Assembly: GCA_002946415.1 (NCBI GenBank)
Contig: NJPS01000043.1
Coordinates: forward strand, 1 to 64,000
Length of the DNA: 64,000 nt
From: Rutstroemia sp. NJR-2017a BVV2
Lineage: Eukaryota > Ascomycota > Leotiomycetes > Helotiales > Rutstroemiaceae
Reading direction: 5' to 3'
Positions 20,194 through 33,200 of this stretch are shown here, piece after piece. Positions within the stretch are counted from its first letter, which is position 1. Each line of letters opens with the position of its first letter. The translations under genes and the position numbers were made by a program. The notes beneath the pieces are model-generated. The model worked only from the letters and a program-made list of their open reading frames with translations. It searched no databases and was not told the DNA's origin.

Positions 20194-23100
20194 CCGCAAA
20201 CCGGGGTAATAAGGAAGAAATGGCCTCATTCTCATTAACGAAACCCGATAAGGGCAATAGCGACAGTACCAACGTTATCTACAATAGTGACAACTACTTT
20301 GAGTTCGTTGAAGCATACACGTCGGCCCTAATAGGCAAAAGATGCCTGAGAATCGTCCTAGGCACAGAACCAGCTCTGCCTATCCCACCAAATCAGTCAA
20401 CAGTACAATGGAACCTCTATATGGACTGGCAAGAAAGACGGGCAAAAGCCATCGATATCATAAGCTCCAGGGTCAATTCAGTGCAAAGATCAAGGCTCAT
20501 GCTGTTCATACAAGCGGAAGATCTAGTAGGTATGTGGAACGAGCTCAAAAGAGGTAACCCTAGAAACAACCCTATCTTCGTCGATCAGATCCGAAGGCAG
20601 TTCGTCGACCTGCCCTTCGATCCTAAGACTATGAAGCTTCGCCAGTTCGTCGATAGCCTCATCTCACTCCAATCTCGAACAAAAGCTAGTACAAGGGGTA
20701 TTACGGATAAAGAGGTGGTTTCACAACTGTTCGCCAAAATCCCACACGACGCAGGCTGGCAGGCATCCAAAATGTTTGCTCTGAGCTCCAAGATGGATCT
20801 TGAAGCAGCTGTTGTAGTTCTACAAGCCAACGAGACCGTCAACCCTATGGAACATGCAAATGCAGCTCAAGAGGAGGTATATAAAGGAGGCCATAGAGGC
20901 TATAGAGGCAGAGGAAGAGGTGGACGTCGCAGCTCAAAAGGAGGAAAAGGCAAGCCGTACAACTGTAACGGACGTGGTAGGGCAAGTTCAGGTTCTACGG
21001 ACCGTAATGACGACCATCACGGCCGAAACCGCGATCGCAGCAGTGGCAGAGGAAAAGAGGAGAAGGAAGCTGGCTCAAATCAGTATTGGTGGTGTAAGAA
21101 AGAAGGATACTATCAAGCAGACTGCTACTCCTACTTAAGAGCTCGAGAGAAGAATGACAACAGACGTGATAGCTCATCAGAAGGTGCAAAAGTTGCTATA
21201 ACAGAGGAAGAATACCGCAGTTCAGGATACTTTATAGAGCATGCAAATACTATAACTACAAACCCAGAATGGATCCTAGACTCAGGCGTATCAAAGCACT
21301 TCTCAGGCACTCTAAACGATTTCCAACGATTAAAGAGATAGGCTGAACCTCATAAGGTACGACTAGCTGATGACTCCTACAGCTAAGCAGAAGAGATAGG
21401 CCAGGTCAAGCTCAATCATATTATACTAAATGATATCTGGTATATTCCGAGCTTCGGAAACACTCGATTACTCTCAGTAAAGCAGCTTATATCAAAAGAA
21501 GGATATAAAATCGTATTTGAGAAGCAGGAAGCAAAATTATAGCTTAATAAGGAATTGAGGTTTACGGCGATTTCTCAACATAGCATATATAATATATAGC
21601 CATTAGTGAGCTCAAACTTTGCTGAAGGCCGAGCACAGAAACCACCCGAAAATGGTGGTAATTTTGCCCTGTGGCACCGCCGTTTAGGGTATCCGAGCAT
21701 CAAAACCTTAAAAATAGTCGAAAAGAACACGATCGGCACCAGTATCAGTATGGACGTCGCAAAAGGACGAGAAGCATACGAAGTATACCTAGCAGGCAAA
21801 ATGAAAGAAAAGATAAATAAACAGATACAAAGCAGATCGGAATTGAAGCTGTATAGGCTATATATAGATATTTCTGGGAAGATCGCCACCTCCATCAACG
21901 GCTTTAATTACTTCCTTAAGGTCATCGACGATACAATACGTTTTACCTGGCTCAAACTGACTATCGGCAAGAGCTCAGCGGAGCTTGTACTAATACTAAT
22001 ATAACTGATTGAAGAAATCGAAAGAGAAGCTAACTTAAAGGTTATAGTAATAAGAGCTGATAATGGCAGAGGAGAATTTAGTATAGACTTCCAAAATCGG
22101 ATCAAATCTCAAGGTATAGGATTCGAACCGTCGCTACTATACAAACATACGATGAACGGAGTAATTGAGAGATCTATATAGGAGATCGTATATATATCAA
22201 GGAGTATACTGTTCGAAGCAGGACTTCTACAAAACTATTGGGAGTTTGTAGTACAGCATGCAGTATAGCTTAAGAATCGTATACCTATAATAGTACTGCC
22301 TTTTAACATATTAAAAACAACAAATCCCTACGAAGTATATATGGACTATTCCCTCAATTTGACAAAATTAAAAGTATTTGGATATAAGGTATTTGTTCTG
22401 AAGTATAGGGATAAACACCCAATCAAATTTGAACCAAAGATCATATCTGGAAGGTATATAATGATCAGTATAAAAGGATCGCAGATCTACAGATTATAGA
22501 ATATATTGATTGGCAAGCTAGAAGAGTACACTGATATTGATTTCAATGAATATAGCTACCCATTTCGCAGTGACAACAACAATAAGACCTAAGAGATTCA
22601 GAGGAATCCAAGAGCTTGCAAACGCTACAATGTTGCGAACGCTCCAGCACAAGTATTAGAGGTCAGAGGTTCAATAGAAGCAGAAAGGAAGGTCTTCAAC
22701 AACTCAGTCGTTGCACAAGCCAAGGCAAATACTGTAGTATATATACAGCATGAAGCTAAAGCGATACAAGGCCTTCCCTTCGCACCTCACGAGGCCATTG
22801 AACTGGAAGATGTACTCGCAGAGGACGCTCTCGGGTGGAAAGCTGCAATAATTGAAGAGCTAAAAGTGCTTAAGAATATAGGCACATTCAAAATTATAAC
22901 GGGCAAAGTCCCCAGCGGAAAGCATGCGATTACATCGAAATAGGTATGCCGAAAGAAGTTCAATAACGACGGACAGATCGTGAGAAGAAAAGCACAACTT
23001 GTTGTAAGAGGCTTTGAACAAACCTATGGATCAGATTATAATGAGACCTATGCAACTGTGCTGAAGTATGCTATATTGTGAGTGCTCGCAGCGAAAGCAG

Positions 23101-24353
23101 CAGCAGAGAACCTGGAAATAGATCATATTGATATCGATACTACATTCCTAATCCTGCAGATTCAAGAAGATCTCTACTTAGAGATTCCTCAATTCTTTGA
23201 AGAAGTGTTTCCTGAGATCAAGATAATGACGGATATATTTCTCTTAATTAATAAAGTGCTCTATGGACTGAAACAAGCTCCAAGAGAATAGCTTTTATTA
23301 GTTAAAAGCGTCTTCGATCGCCTTGGATTGATAGCAGCAATAGCTGATACAAACCTGTTTCTTAATAAGAAACTATATATTATATTATAAGTCGACGACA
23401 TGCTAATTGTAGGAATACGAAGGTATATCGACGAGCTCAAGAAGAGAATAAGAGAAGAGTGGAAATACAAAGATTTAGGACCTGTTGATACCTATATCGG
23501 CCTTCAATTCGAAAGGAATCGCAAAGAGCGATCGATTAAAATCCATCAAACAGTATATATACGAAGGCTCATTGAACGCTTTCGACTACAAAATGCGAAT
23601 CCAAGGATACTTCCACTGCTAGCAGGAACAGTTCTTAAAGACGATAACAACCTTCTCTCAATTGAACACCAGTATATTTACTAGTAGATTATTGGATCTC
23701 TTCTGTTCCTATCAAACAACTCAAGGCCAGATATTGTATATGCAACAGGACAGCTAGCACGATTTATACAGAAGCCAGGAATCTCTCATTACAGATATAC
23801 TAAGAACCTACTTCTTTTCTTAAAAGGCATAGCTAATCGTAGTATCCTTTACTCAAGCAGGCAACGACTGCGACCAACAGATTATAATACATATACGGAT
23901 ACGATATAGGGAACGGAGCAAAGTCGAGCCTCATTTCAAGGTATTGTATCGATAAAATATAGTGGAGCGATCAATTGGATGGCGCAAAGGCAAAAGTCGA
24001 TAGCGCAAAGCACTATGGAAGCAGAGATCATAGCAGCGAATGAAGCAGCGAAGGAGATAGCATGGATGAAGAAGCTGGCTACAGATTTACGAGAACACGA
24101 TCCAAACGAACCCTACATTCCGACCCTTTATTGCGACAATCAAAGTGCGAACAACTGGATGAAAGAGTCCAAATTCCATACGAAATCGAAGCATATTGAG
24201 ATCCGATACTACTATATAAGGAACGATATAGTAGATAAAAAGAGACTAGCAGTCTTGTTTATTCCTGGGAAGGATCAGACTGCTGATATTCTCACGAAAC
24301 AGCTACCCATTGAGCAGTTCAATAAACACTTGAAGGGCATGGGAATGGTTTAA
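20184..24353 (+). pseudogene. Copia gag-pol polyprotein, 16 nonsense codons
   Basis: One frame of 1,390 codons. Gag occupies about the first 300 codons and ends in an RG-rich tract and a zinc knuckle in which the first Cys and the His read Tyr (YWWCKKEGYYQADC). The protease motif reads DSGV where DSGA is expected. Integrase lacks both Cys of its HHCC site (EAYEVYLAGK) and one His (RRLGYPS). Reverse transcriptase retains KQAPRE and VDDM, and RNase H retains STMEAE. Internal stops start at 21339, 21384, 21540, 21597, 22002, 22179, 22266, 22497, 22590, 22941, 23079, 23289, 23388, 23682, 23685 and 23907: 11 TAG, 4 TAA, 1 TGA. Each can come from CAG, CAA, TGG or CGA by one transition. No indel disrupts the frame. 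Confidence 0.93.
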
Positions 24354-24559
24354 AACCATCGGAATACTCTTGTATCGCTCTATAGCTGAAAAGCATAGGT
24401 TGCTGAACTCCACAGGAGACGTAGGCATCATAGCTGAAGCCATTGCGAGAGTTAATAAGGTTCTAGTGTTGAGAATGGTTGATTCAGATCTGAGCGAAAT
24501 CCATTTGAGCGCATTTCTGGGAATAGCTTCATTTTATCCCTTATTCAGCTATGGAGGGC

Positions 24560-24710
24560 TGTCAGGAAATGCTTATGTAATACTGTAGTATTTATGGATC
24601 GTTCGGCCATCTGGCCACTTTCAGTAATATCATCATTATTAATTACTACTGTCATTAAAATCATACACTAAACCGCTTCCATTCCAACTAATCAAGTCAT
24701 AATCCTAACA
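24560..24710 (+). repeat. 3' LTR of the copia element
   Basis: 151 bp, identical to 20029-20179 except one position near the end (C here, T in the 5' copy, in a CpA/TpA context). It ends in CA and is followed by the gcctt target duplication at 24711-24715. Confidence 0.95.
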
Positions 24711-26473
24711 GCCTTGCAAGCTTCTTCTGCTGCAGCATATATGCCAGGCTACGAAATTCTAGTTCAACTGCAATATCCAGTGCTGTTTTGCCACTGGAAG
24801 TCGTGGCTTCAATGTCCATCCCTCGGTTTAGTAGGATATCCACCAGTTCTACACAACCAGATTGAGCCGCGCAATGTAAGATGGTCTCATGAGAGGTAGA
24901 CCGAAATTTAACCTGTGCCCCATTATCCAATAGAAACAGCGCAATATCGAGGTTGCCCTGCCTGGCTGCATAATGTAATGGCGTAAAAAACTCCCGATCA
25001 AGACAGTTGACAGACGTTAGACTGGAGTTTGCTTTTTCCAAAACCAGCTTCACTATCTGCATCTGCTCGGACATGACTGCAAGATGCATTAATGATCTGC
25101 CTTTCGCATCAGTTCCTGCGTTTACTACCCTCTCAATTAGGAATCCTGCTACTGCCATGCTCTTGTTTAGGACAGCCCAATGTAGTGCATCCACAATGTT
25201 GAAATATGCTAAGTTGAAATACGCTTGTTGTTTTAGCAGTAGTTCAATCAGTGACAAGTGCCCACCCTTGAGTGCCTCACTTAACTCCAGTTGTAGGGCC
25301 TGATCAATCCCAGCGAGGTCCACACAGTTGTCCAAAAGGAGCCGTAGAATCTCTAGCCGCCCTTCTTGAGCTGCCCAATGTAAAGCTGATCGTACATCAT
25401 CATGAGTGATAGCGATATTTAGGTTGCTGTCTAGCAAAAGCTGTACTATCTCCAGGTGCCCACACTCAACTGCCCAATACAATGCCGATCGGTTTCCCTC
25501 GTCAACAGCAATGACATCTGCACCATTTTCTTGCAAAAGCTGTACTATCTTAGGGTTCCCCCCTTGGACTGCCCAATATACAGCTGATCGCTTTTCTTTA
25601 TCAACAGTATTGATGTTTGCCCCTTTGGCTAGCAAGAGATGTACAATCTCCAGTTGCCCTCCCTCAGCCGCCCAATGTAATGCTGATCGTTCATCTGTAT
25701 CAAGGGCATTGACATCCGCCCCGTTGTCTAGAAACAGCTGCAATGCGACCTTCTGCCCGTATTTCGCTGCCAAATAAAACGCCATACTAAAATGAAAATA
25801 TGTAATGCTTTCAGGTTCGGCTCTATGTATAGGGACCGATGGTACACGCACCCCCTTCTTAAGCAGCTCCGAAATTTTCGCTATATCTCCCGTCTTGGCT
25901 GCATAGTCGAGATAAGGACCCCAGAAATATTCTGCTAAATCTCGTCTCCAAGCAATGACCTTCTGATGAAAATCATCCAGAACCTGAACATCGACAGTGA
26001 GAGTTTGGAATACAGTCCTCAAATCGTCATAAAACATGACAAGTGGACGTTGACGCTCAAATTCCACATCCCGAGGATATTCATGCATCTCATCTGCATA
26101 GTTCCTTTGTTAAATAATCTTCTCGTCTAAGGGTTTCGAGAACGTAAATGAACTCACCCTTGATTAAATATATCCCATCTTCTATTACCTTGTAGTTATG
26201 AACTTCTTCCAACAACATTCGAAGATTATCCCTGCACCGTTTTATCTCTAGCGGCAGGTGCTTTGGAAGCATTCTCCACTTGACAGGTTTGAGAATACCG
26301 CACTTGATTTGTACGATGATCAACTCATCGACTGCCTGAAGAATTCCCGTGACATTCGAAGTAGACGAATCCGAAACTTGGGAGCCTCTGGAGCTCTGAG
26401 ATCCTTGGGATCTTGCTGGAGAGCTACTGCGATGATTTTGCCTGGCCTTCCCATATTTCACATAAAACGGCAT
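24697..26473 (-). CDS. Ankyrin-repeat protein, 3' end interrupted by the copia element
   Basis: Two exons, 26473-26158 and 26093-24697, with a 64-nt intron (GTGAGT...TATGCAG), giving about 570 residues. The C-terminal 400 residues form about ten ankyrin repeats with the usual SALHWAAEGGQLEIVHLLL pattern. The N-terminal 150 residues contain a Ser-rich stretch and an unassigned helical region. Fungal proteins of this build act as protein-interaction scaffolds; no partner is evident. The reading frame enters the 3' LTR and ends there as LARLLGL-stop. Across the empty site the frame would stop one residue after LAR, so the insertion merely swaps the last residue for four others. The start is the ATG opening MPFYVKYGK; the frame stays open further upstream and an additional 5' exon is possible. 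Confidence 0.82.
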
Positions 26474-26883
26474 AGCTTTTGTGTCGCTTCGCAGAGTCTC
26501 CACTGGATATGAAAATTTTATTAGTGTCATGCATTCAACGAAGAAAGTTAGCACTTACGAAAGGATGTCAGGCTTGAGTGATGTTGACTTGTTGAATGTA
26601 AGTCTCTCAGTTTCGTAGATTTTTAGGATACGTGCAGCGTTTTATTTTCTCGTAAGAAAGAAAGTCGACAGTATCCATCTAGGTTCCATTTGCCAGATGC
26701 GCCTCGGCCAATACTGCATATGTGCAGCTGACCATTGCTGCTCCAGCCTCATGTATTCCGCTCCTCATTCGCCAGATAAGGCTATGAACCTACTTCTTTC
26801 AGATATGCAAAACATCTAGCTTTCGACATCTGGATAAGCAGCACCGAGTGCCAAATATTTTAGTGATAACTTGTGTATGTACC
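26474..26883. promoter_or_regulatory. Divergent intergenic region, ankyrin / DUF6594 genes
   Basis: About 410 bp between head-to-head genes. A GTAAGT near 26560 on the minus strand may be the donor of an unmodelled 5' exon of the ankyrin gene. Confidence 0.4.
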
Positions 26884-27720
26884 ATGGCAGCGTACAACGA
26901 AAGTGAGAATCTCCTAGACTACGTTACTAGGTCTTTGACTGAAGAGGAGGAATTCCATTTTCTTCGATTCGAATTTCTCCAACGACTCAATATAGTTCAT
27001 ATGCAAACTGAGTTAGCTCGAAGAAAGAGCAGATTCCAGAAGGAACGAAAAGCGACCGCAGATGATATGGATGATCTAAAAATCAAGATGCGGGATTACG
27101 GTGATCAACCAGACACCCCAAAGCAAACAATGCATAACAACTGACAGCAAATAGCAACGGCAATCCGTGATTACCAGTATTTGAGGAATAAACACAGCCT
27201 GAAGAAAGTTGAGATGCGAAAGCGGAAGCTACTTCTCCAGCGTTACTTCCAATCCTCAGATGACTTCAATGACCCATTCCAGTCGCATTATTCCTACTTT
27301 GATGATGCGCATGAAAAAGTCGATCCTCTCCGGAGCACATTCATGCGATATTTGCCAGCTCGGCTCACATATTCTCACAAAGAACGCAGCGAACGAAGAA
27401 AGGAATACGACGAGGGGAAAGCCCCGAAAGAAGTCTCTGTGTTCGTGGATAGACTGGTGCGATTTATTGTTGCCTCTGCCGGAGGAATCTTTCTGATCGT
27501 GCCTATGATCATCATGACCCTCGGACCATCACAGACGAAGAGTCTCGTGACTGTATCCGTTGCAGTAACTGTATTTGCGCTGATGCTGAGTTTTGGTGTC
27601 CGGGTTTCCAACGCAGAGACTTTGGTGTCAACTGCAACGTACGCGGCAGTACTTGTTGTATTTGTTGGAACGAGCACGACTGCGAGCTCAGCCACGACCA
27701 CCAACTTGCCAGGCTCTTGA
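26884..27720 (+). CDS. DUF6594 fungal membrane protein
   Basis: Two exons, 26884-27100 and 27155-27720, with a 54-nt intron (G|GTGATC ... CTGACAG ... AAATAG), giving 260 residues. Splicing yields the family segment RDYATAIRDYQYL. The N-terminal part is helical (LTEEEEFHFLRFEFLQRLNI). The C-terminus has three membrane spans starting near FIVASAGGIFLIVPMIIM, the layout of DUF6594 proteins, which are abundant in Pezizomycotina and have no known function. The start ATG has a strong context (accATGg). This is a plasma or organelle membrane protein by topology only. Confidence 0.85.
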
Positions 27721-28295
27721 GTGTAGCCTTTGGAAACACCATGTCTGAAGAAAGCTTTAGTTAGGCTAGGTTGTTGGTGGAATTAATTCATCCCCGTGTC
27801 TATGAGGCCATTAAATATGACCATCGTGGACGTCATGATCTAGGCTTTGATGACGAGGGCAGGTATCATGGGAATTGTGTTGCAGTCAGGAGGAAAGAAA
27901 CATGGTGTGAGAATTCTTAATCTTCGGGGTTTAGATGGCTTATATAGCCTTAGTTGCTATACTTAAAGCAGTGGCTAGACTGCAAACTCGCGCTTGTGCA
28001 AACTTAGTTGGCGTGCTGTAAGTCAGTAAAATCCCAAATACTGTAACTTTCAGCGATTGAGTGGATATCCCAGAGTGAAGCATTGCAGCAAGACGAATTT
28101 TACCACAATGTAAAAAGACAGTTCTTCACACCAAAGCTACCTGATTGTGAAAGTACAAATCGGCGCGTGGCCCTCACACCTCTTATTATGGCCCCAGGAA
28201 CTCCGTCCGACAGTATTGTTGTTACAGTCTCTTGCTTGAAAAGATCACCATCCACTCAAACAACAACCACAACCTCTCATGCCTCTTCAATATCT
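27721..28295. other. Intergenic region with a possible short coding remnant
   Basis: About 575 bp. On the plus strand 27763-27918 is an open stretch of about 50 codons (it includes HPRVYEAIKYDHRGRHDLGF) that looks protein-like, but it has no start and no family match. The rest shows nothing. Confidence 0.3.
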
Positions 28296-29023
28296 TCAAT
28301 TGTACTCCCTTAATGTCGAATTTCTGAGATGAGGAGATGGTGTACTTTCCGATCCGCTTCTCAATGCGAACGAGCTGATGGCGAAACCCATGTTCTGCAT
28401 CTGCGCGTCCTTTTGCGCCGCAATCACCTGCCATTTTTGAACTTCCTCTCGCAAGCGGCTGTTCAACTCTCCTTGAGTCTGTGAAATTCTCCTCAGTTCC
28501 ATGATGGTGTCGTCTTTCTCTCTGATTCTATCCTGCAGTTCGGCAGCCTCATTTTCCATTGTTGCGATCTTCTCGTCGGCCTCTGCTGCTGCTTTCTTGG
28601 GACGACCTAGTTGCTTCTTTCCACATCTCTCTAGAGTAAGAATTTCTTCCTTCAACTTCGCAATCTCTTCAGCCTGGGACTTGACGGTGATCTCCCACTC
28701 GTCTGCCGCGTGCGCAGATTCACTTTTCTTTCGTACAACCGACTCGATGTCTTCAAACGGTGCACTTTCCTTCGGCTTGGAAGGTGAAGGCGAGGCAAGT
28801 CGTGCTTTTTCTAGATATTGTCAGGGCTAATCCGATAAGTTTAGAACGATGTGTACATACTAATTTGGTGATCAAGAAAAAGTCGTCTTCGTGTGGGAGG
28901 AAGGATCGGAATAGGATCGCCAGGGTTGGTAGCAATGCGACCTGGATGAGCAGTTCGTATTTTGGATGGGGGAAGAATTGGTCGTCTTGAAGGCTCAGAG
29001 CTGGGCTTGCGTTTGTGCTTCAT
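28296..29023 (-). CDS. Small coiled-coil protein of unknown function
   Basis: Two exons, 29023-28861 and 28810-28296, with a 50-nt intron (GTATGT ... ATCTAG), giving 225 residues. The N-terminal 55 residues are basic and Pro-rich (MKHKRKPSSEPSRRPILPP). Residues about 85-190 form a coiled coil rich in E, K, A and Q, including a short basic GKKQLGRPKKA stretch that resembles an AT-hook. The tail is Ser-rich. No family recognised. The ATG context and clean splice junctions support a real gene. Confidence 0.7.
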
Positions 29024-30281
29024 GATCGCGAGTTATTGTTGCAGTATGTGATTTTTGTCTTGTTGAAAACTTGAAATGTTGAAAGAATTCACACCTTTTT
29101 GTGAATGCGATTGTTTAGGCCAAGGCGGGGTTTTACATATTTTAGTGTAGAAAGGGAGGAAAAAGGAAAGAAAAAGAAGGAAAGAAAATTGACATATCAG
29201 ATTCACTTTCAAACGAAGTTTAGATTGGGTAATTCTCATTTTTACGGCAGATAGGACGAAAGTAGTATCAGTGAATGGTACTGGATCAGCCTTTTGATAT
29301 GTTTATACCAAGGATGAACGCTTTTATATACATGTTGGTGGTAGCTTTAACGATCACCAGGTGTTCTCAGTATACGACTATAGTGACAAATATAGAATGC
29401 TCGGGAATGTATTCTTATGAGATGGCTACTGACCCTCTGATATTTCTCCATGATGTTCATATGCGATTCGAATTATTAATGCGACACACCAATAGCAACT
29501 TGCTAGGCCGGAGTTATAATGATTGCGTACGTGCCTGAGGGTTGACCATGACGATGTACTGCTCATCGGAAGGTCGAGGGACTGAGCTGACTCTGCCGAT
29601 GAGTCGTGACACGCCGAGTTTGTTTAGACCTCCGTATAATGAACATGAACGATGTTGCTTCCACCGATGGTATTTATATGATGCACTCCATATAACGTCG
29701 GAGGCAAAGTGGTCGACTCGCGAGGACGTGGAGACGAATGATGGCCCCATCTTGGGCTTGTGCGCATACGAACTGGCTCAAACTCAACGAACCGTCAATT
29801 TCACCCTATGCTATTATAGAGATTTTCCTGCACTGTGAGCTATTAGCATGGCAACCAAAGTTCGAACAGAATCAAAAGACATTGGCCGAACTCATCAGAC
29901 GTAGCTAGATGTCGAGTGCCGTCTCGGAGTCCCCAGGCGGAGAGTGCATCATCGTGGAGGGCGGGGTAGCGTTGGGCAGTTCAAACATTCGCGCCTTCGT
30001 AAAGTTGAAGACAACCACTCCGCACACTTGGAAAATCCATCGGGGTAAACGGAGAACCACGAAGTCATTTCGCCAGTGATTCGGGCTTTTCCATATAATT
30101 GAGCGCGTTGATGTAATGAAAACCCAAGCTCATGATGTTACAGTAGCGTGAGTAGTAGACGTTTGACTTCCCCGCAATGGTCCGAGCTCCAAGGGTTTGA
30201 CGCGCCGACGCGCGAAAAAACGCGGTGACATATGACATCGTCCTTCGAAGTTGATGCCGGCTAGCACAAGATCCAGTAGCC
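29024..30281. other. Gene-poor region
   Basis: About 1.26 kb. It includes a purine-rich run (29150-29190) in the 5' flank of the coiled-coil gene. Two plus-strand frames of 80-100 codons (29275-29538 and 29542-29838) have no recognisable features. I see no supported gene. Confidence 0.5.
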
Positions 30282-33200
30282 ATGGCAGACATGGAATTAT
30301 CAGAGTCAGACTATGTTGAAGCATGTAGGATCGTGGAGCTTTTCTTTTCTACCCAACGCTATGCGCACAATGAAGGCGTTCCACCGAAACGATTGCAGAA
30401 TTTCTACGCCGAACACCTCGACCAGACTGATAGCGATTTGGTGGCACGGAAAAGAGCAAATTTCCCCTCTGCTGTTGTTCGAATGATAGAGGTACCATAG
30501 ACTTTGGGTTTTGGAAGTCAATGAAATACTAAATAGAACAGAAAAAGCATACTTTAAAACACGACGAGAAGCGCAATGTTTTCATACCTGTCAAGCCCAC
30601 GATCTCTCAGGATCCAGAGGAGGACAAGGAGAACGATTTCACCTCTATCATACGCGCACACAAACAACGGCAGATGGAACTGAACTCTGCCGCTCCTGCA
30701 AGTAGGATCAATCAGACGTTGACAGCTAGAATCGACCCCAAAGGCTTGGCGCCCCAACATAAGAAACGTAGATTCACAGAAGTTGACGAGAGTGATGCGT
30801 CGGCAAATGGGACTCCCTGCTTAAGTCCGAGACAGGCTGCGAATAGAAACACAAGTCCACAGAGGTTGACTCGTCCCGCTCTTGCGTCCCTGGATAGCAA
30901 TCGACGAACTTCAGCTCCGTCACGATTCTACAGCCCCTCAGTCCAACCCGAGGCATCAGCGCCAATGAAGTGTCGACCAAGCCTGGAGCTCAAGGAAAAG
31001 AATCAGGTAAGCTCACTGCCTCTGTCAATATTGGTCAGCCACTAATTTCAAAGTCCCCTTTGCCGGACTGGCTTGTCACAGGCATGGATGCCCTTCGTGA
31101 AAAGTTTCCTGATGATCGATATGAGCCTACGTCCACTAACGACTTACAATGCTTGGACTGTGGAAGACCAATTCGTGTTGCCAAAGCGCAGAAAATACAA
31201 TCGTTTGAGAACCACCTCCTGACCAAATCGCACAAACAGGCTGTCCAAAGACGTCTAGAGGGCACAACGTCATCACGAGCCCCAGTTTCACCTGCCCCTT
31301 CGATTGCAAGCATGCCACTACCATCTATAACCATGCCGGCAATGGGATTATTCGAAAGTGCGGGGTCAAATGGTGGCTTTCTTGAAAGCATGATTGCAAG
31401 TGCCATACACAGAACCTCGGAGAGATTTTGCGCGCAGATACGAGCGCTTGAGAAACGAATCGAAAGCTCTGAACAGTTACACAATCGAAAGCTTGAAGAC
31501 ATGAATCGCATATACGATGAATCGTCGAGGAGGAGCCAAGATCTTGCGTCACAGATTGAAGAATCGCGAAGTTTAGCTGACAATTTCAGCGAACGTCTTG
31601 CGGCTTCAGAGCGGCGGAACGAGAAAAACTCTCGACTTGCAGCGACCATGAAATCGTTGCATGAGATAGTTGAGGCACTCCAGCGCTCGCAAGAGAGTAA
31701 TGCAACTCAGATTCGGGAGGCCTCCGAAAGCATCAAATCCTTGGAACAGGTATGTAAGAATGTCATCCATAAGAAATTTCTTCCGAAAGTTTACTTTCTG
31801 CATTGGGAGGTGCTGATGATTGTACACTAGAATGTCTCAGTGCTCAAGAGATCCACCCATAGAAAGTTTGAGGCACAAGAAGCTCAGGTGTTCCATGTGG
31901 GTAAACAGTGTGCTGCCACAGCAGAAGATTTGTCACGTCATAATCAAACGCAGAGTGATTTACGCCAGAATATCTTATCTCAGGTCAAGGACCAATATGA
32001 AAAGTTTTGTCGGCAGTTAGCCACCACCCAAACAGCAGTCAATGCTCAGAAGAACGAGCTCCACGAATTGAAGCAGAAACCGTTGCACAATGCCCAATTT
32101 GATCAAGGTAGTCTCAGTCATTTGAAGTCTCAATTACTAGCAGAAACAAGAACATTCAACGAAACTTTGACGAGCCAACTAAAGCTTATTGAGAAGAGAA
32201 TATCAAAGCAAGCGGTTTTATTTACTTCGTTGGACCATCGAACAGCAGAATGGGTGAACAGTACTCAAGAGAGTCTTGGCTTGAGAATGACTTCTTTGGA
32301 GCACTTGTTCGAACAGAAAATTAAATCTGTCAATCTCAATATTGGAGATGTTCACCAACGTGTAGAAACAGCATGTGGACAGTTTCAAGCAGATGCGAGG
32401 AAGCTACAGGAAGAGTTTACACAGCTATTGCGGTCGAATGAAGAAGCAATTCACCACTTGGATAATCATCAGGATGATCGAGATGTATCTCTGAAAACTT
32501 CAGTACGGAACACGATGGAGTTAACCGAAGAACGAATGGCCGAGAAAATATCCCTTCTTCAAACCTGTTACGAGAGAGTCGACAAATCCTTGACTGACCT
32601 TGAGAATAATCTATCTCTAGGACTCAATGCCACCATGGAAGGACATATCCGTAGCATAAACGCGAAACATACAGAACTAGCAAATACCATGCAGCGTGGG
32701 CAACAAGAACTCTCTCAAAAGTTCAACCATGATTTGCAGGAGCGAATCGATCTAGAGCGCCAACATCAGGCGCAAGAAACAAAGACTCTGATTCAAGAGT
32801 ATGTCGCCAAACGAGACTCCGAACTCGCCGCGAAGTACGAAGAGCAATTCAAACCCCTGATATTGAAGTTCATGGTAGATCAGAGCGAGTCTTTGAAGAA
32901 GGATCACGAAAAGCAGATGGAGTCATCCTTCAAAACACAGTTACAGGAGCGAGAGCACCAACTGGAGAAAAAGTACGAAGAGTCCTTTAAGCCGATGATC
33001 GCGAAGTTCATTACCGATCAACAGAGAGATCTGCGGGAGGAGAACGAAGCTCGCATACAGTCCCTTCTTGAAAGGCACGCGGATGAACTAAGCAAAGTGG
33101 CCCGTCAACACTCCATAATAGAATCAGAGGAAGAGTTGAGGTCATTTGTATTGAGGATAGTGGAAGAAGAAGGTGTTTCTTTAGGTTGTGCATCTGATGA

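Larger units (their letters stand above)
19999..24710 (+). mobile_element. Complete Ty1/copia LTR retrotransposon, coding region inactivated
   Basis: Flanking LTRs, a primer-binding site, a single gag-pol frame and matching 5-bp target duplications define the element. Domain order is gag, protease, integrase, reverse transcriptase, RNase H, so it is copia-type. One LTR difference in 151 bp suggests a recent insertion. The coding frame has 16 internal stops but no frameshift, consistent with repeat-induced point mutation (RIP) in this or a parent copy. A short purine run (24553-24558) precedes the 3' LTR. The element sits at the 3' end of the minus-strand ankyrin gene, in opposite orientation to it. 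Confidence 0.96.

Noticed and set aside
20184..24353. TAG readthrough or a reassigned stop codon in the copia element
   Set aside because: TAA and TGA also interrupt the frame, active-site residues are changed by the same transitions, and host genes here use TAG as a normal stop (for example at 5734-5736).
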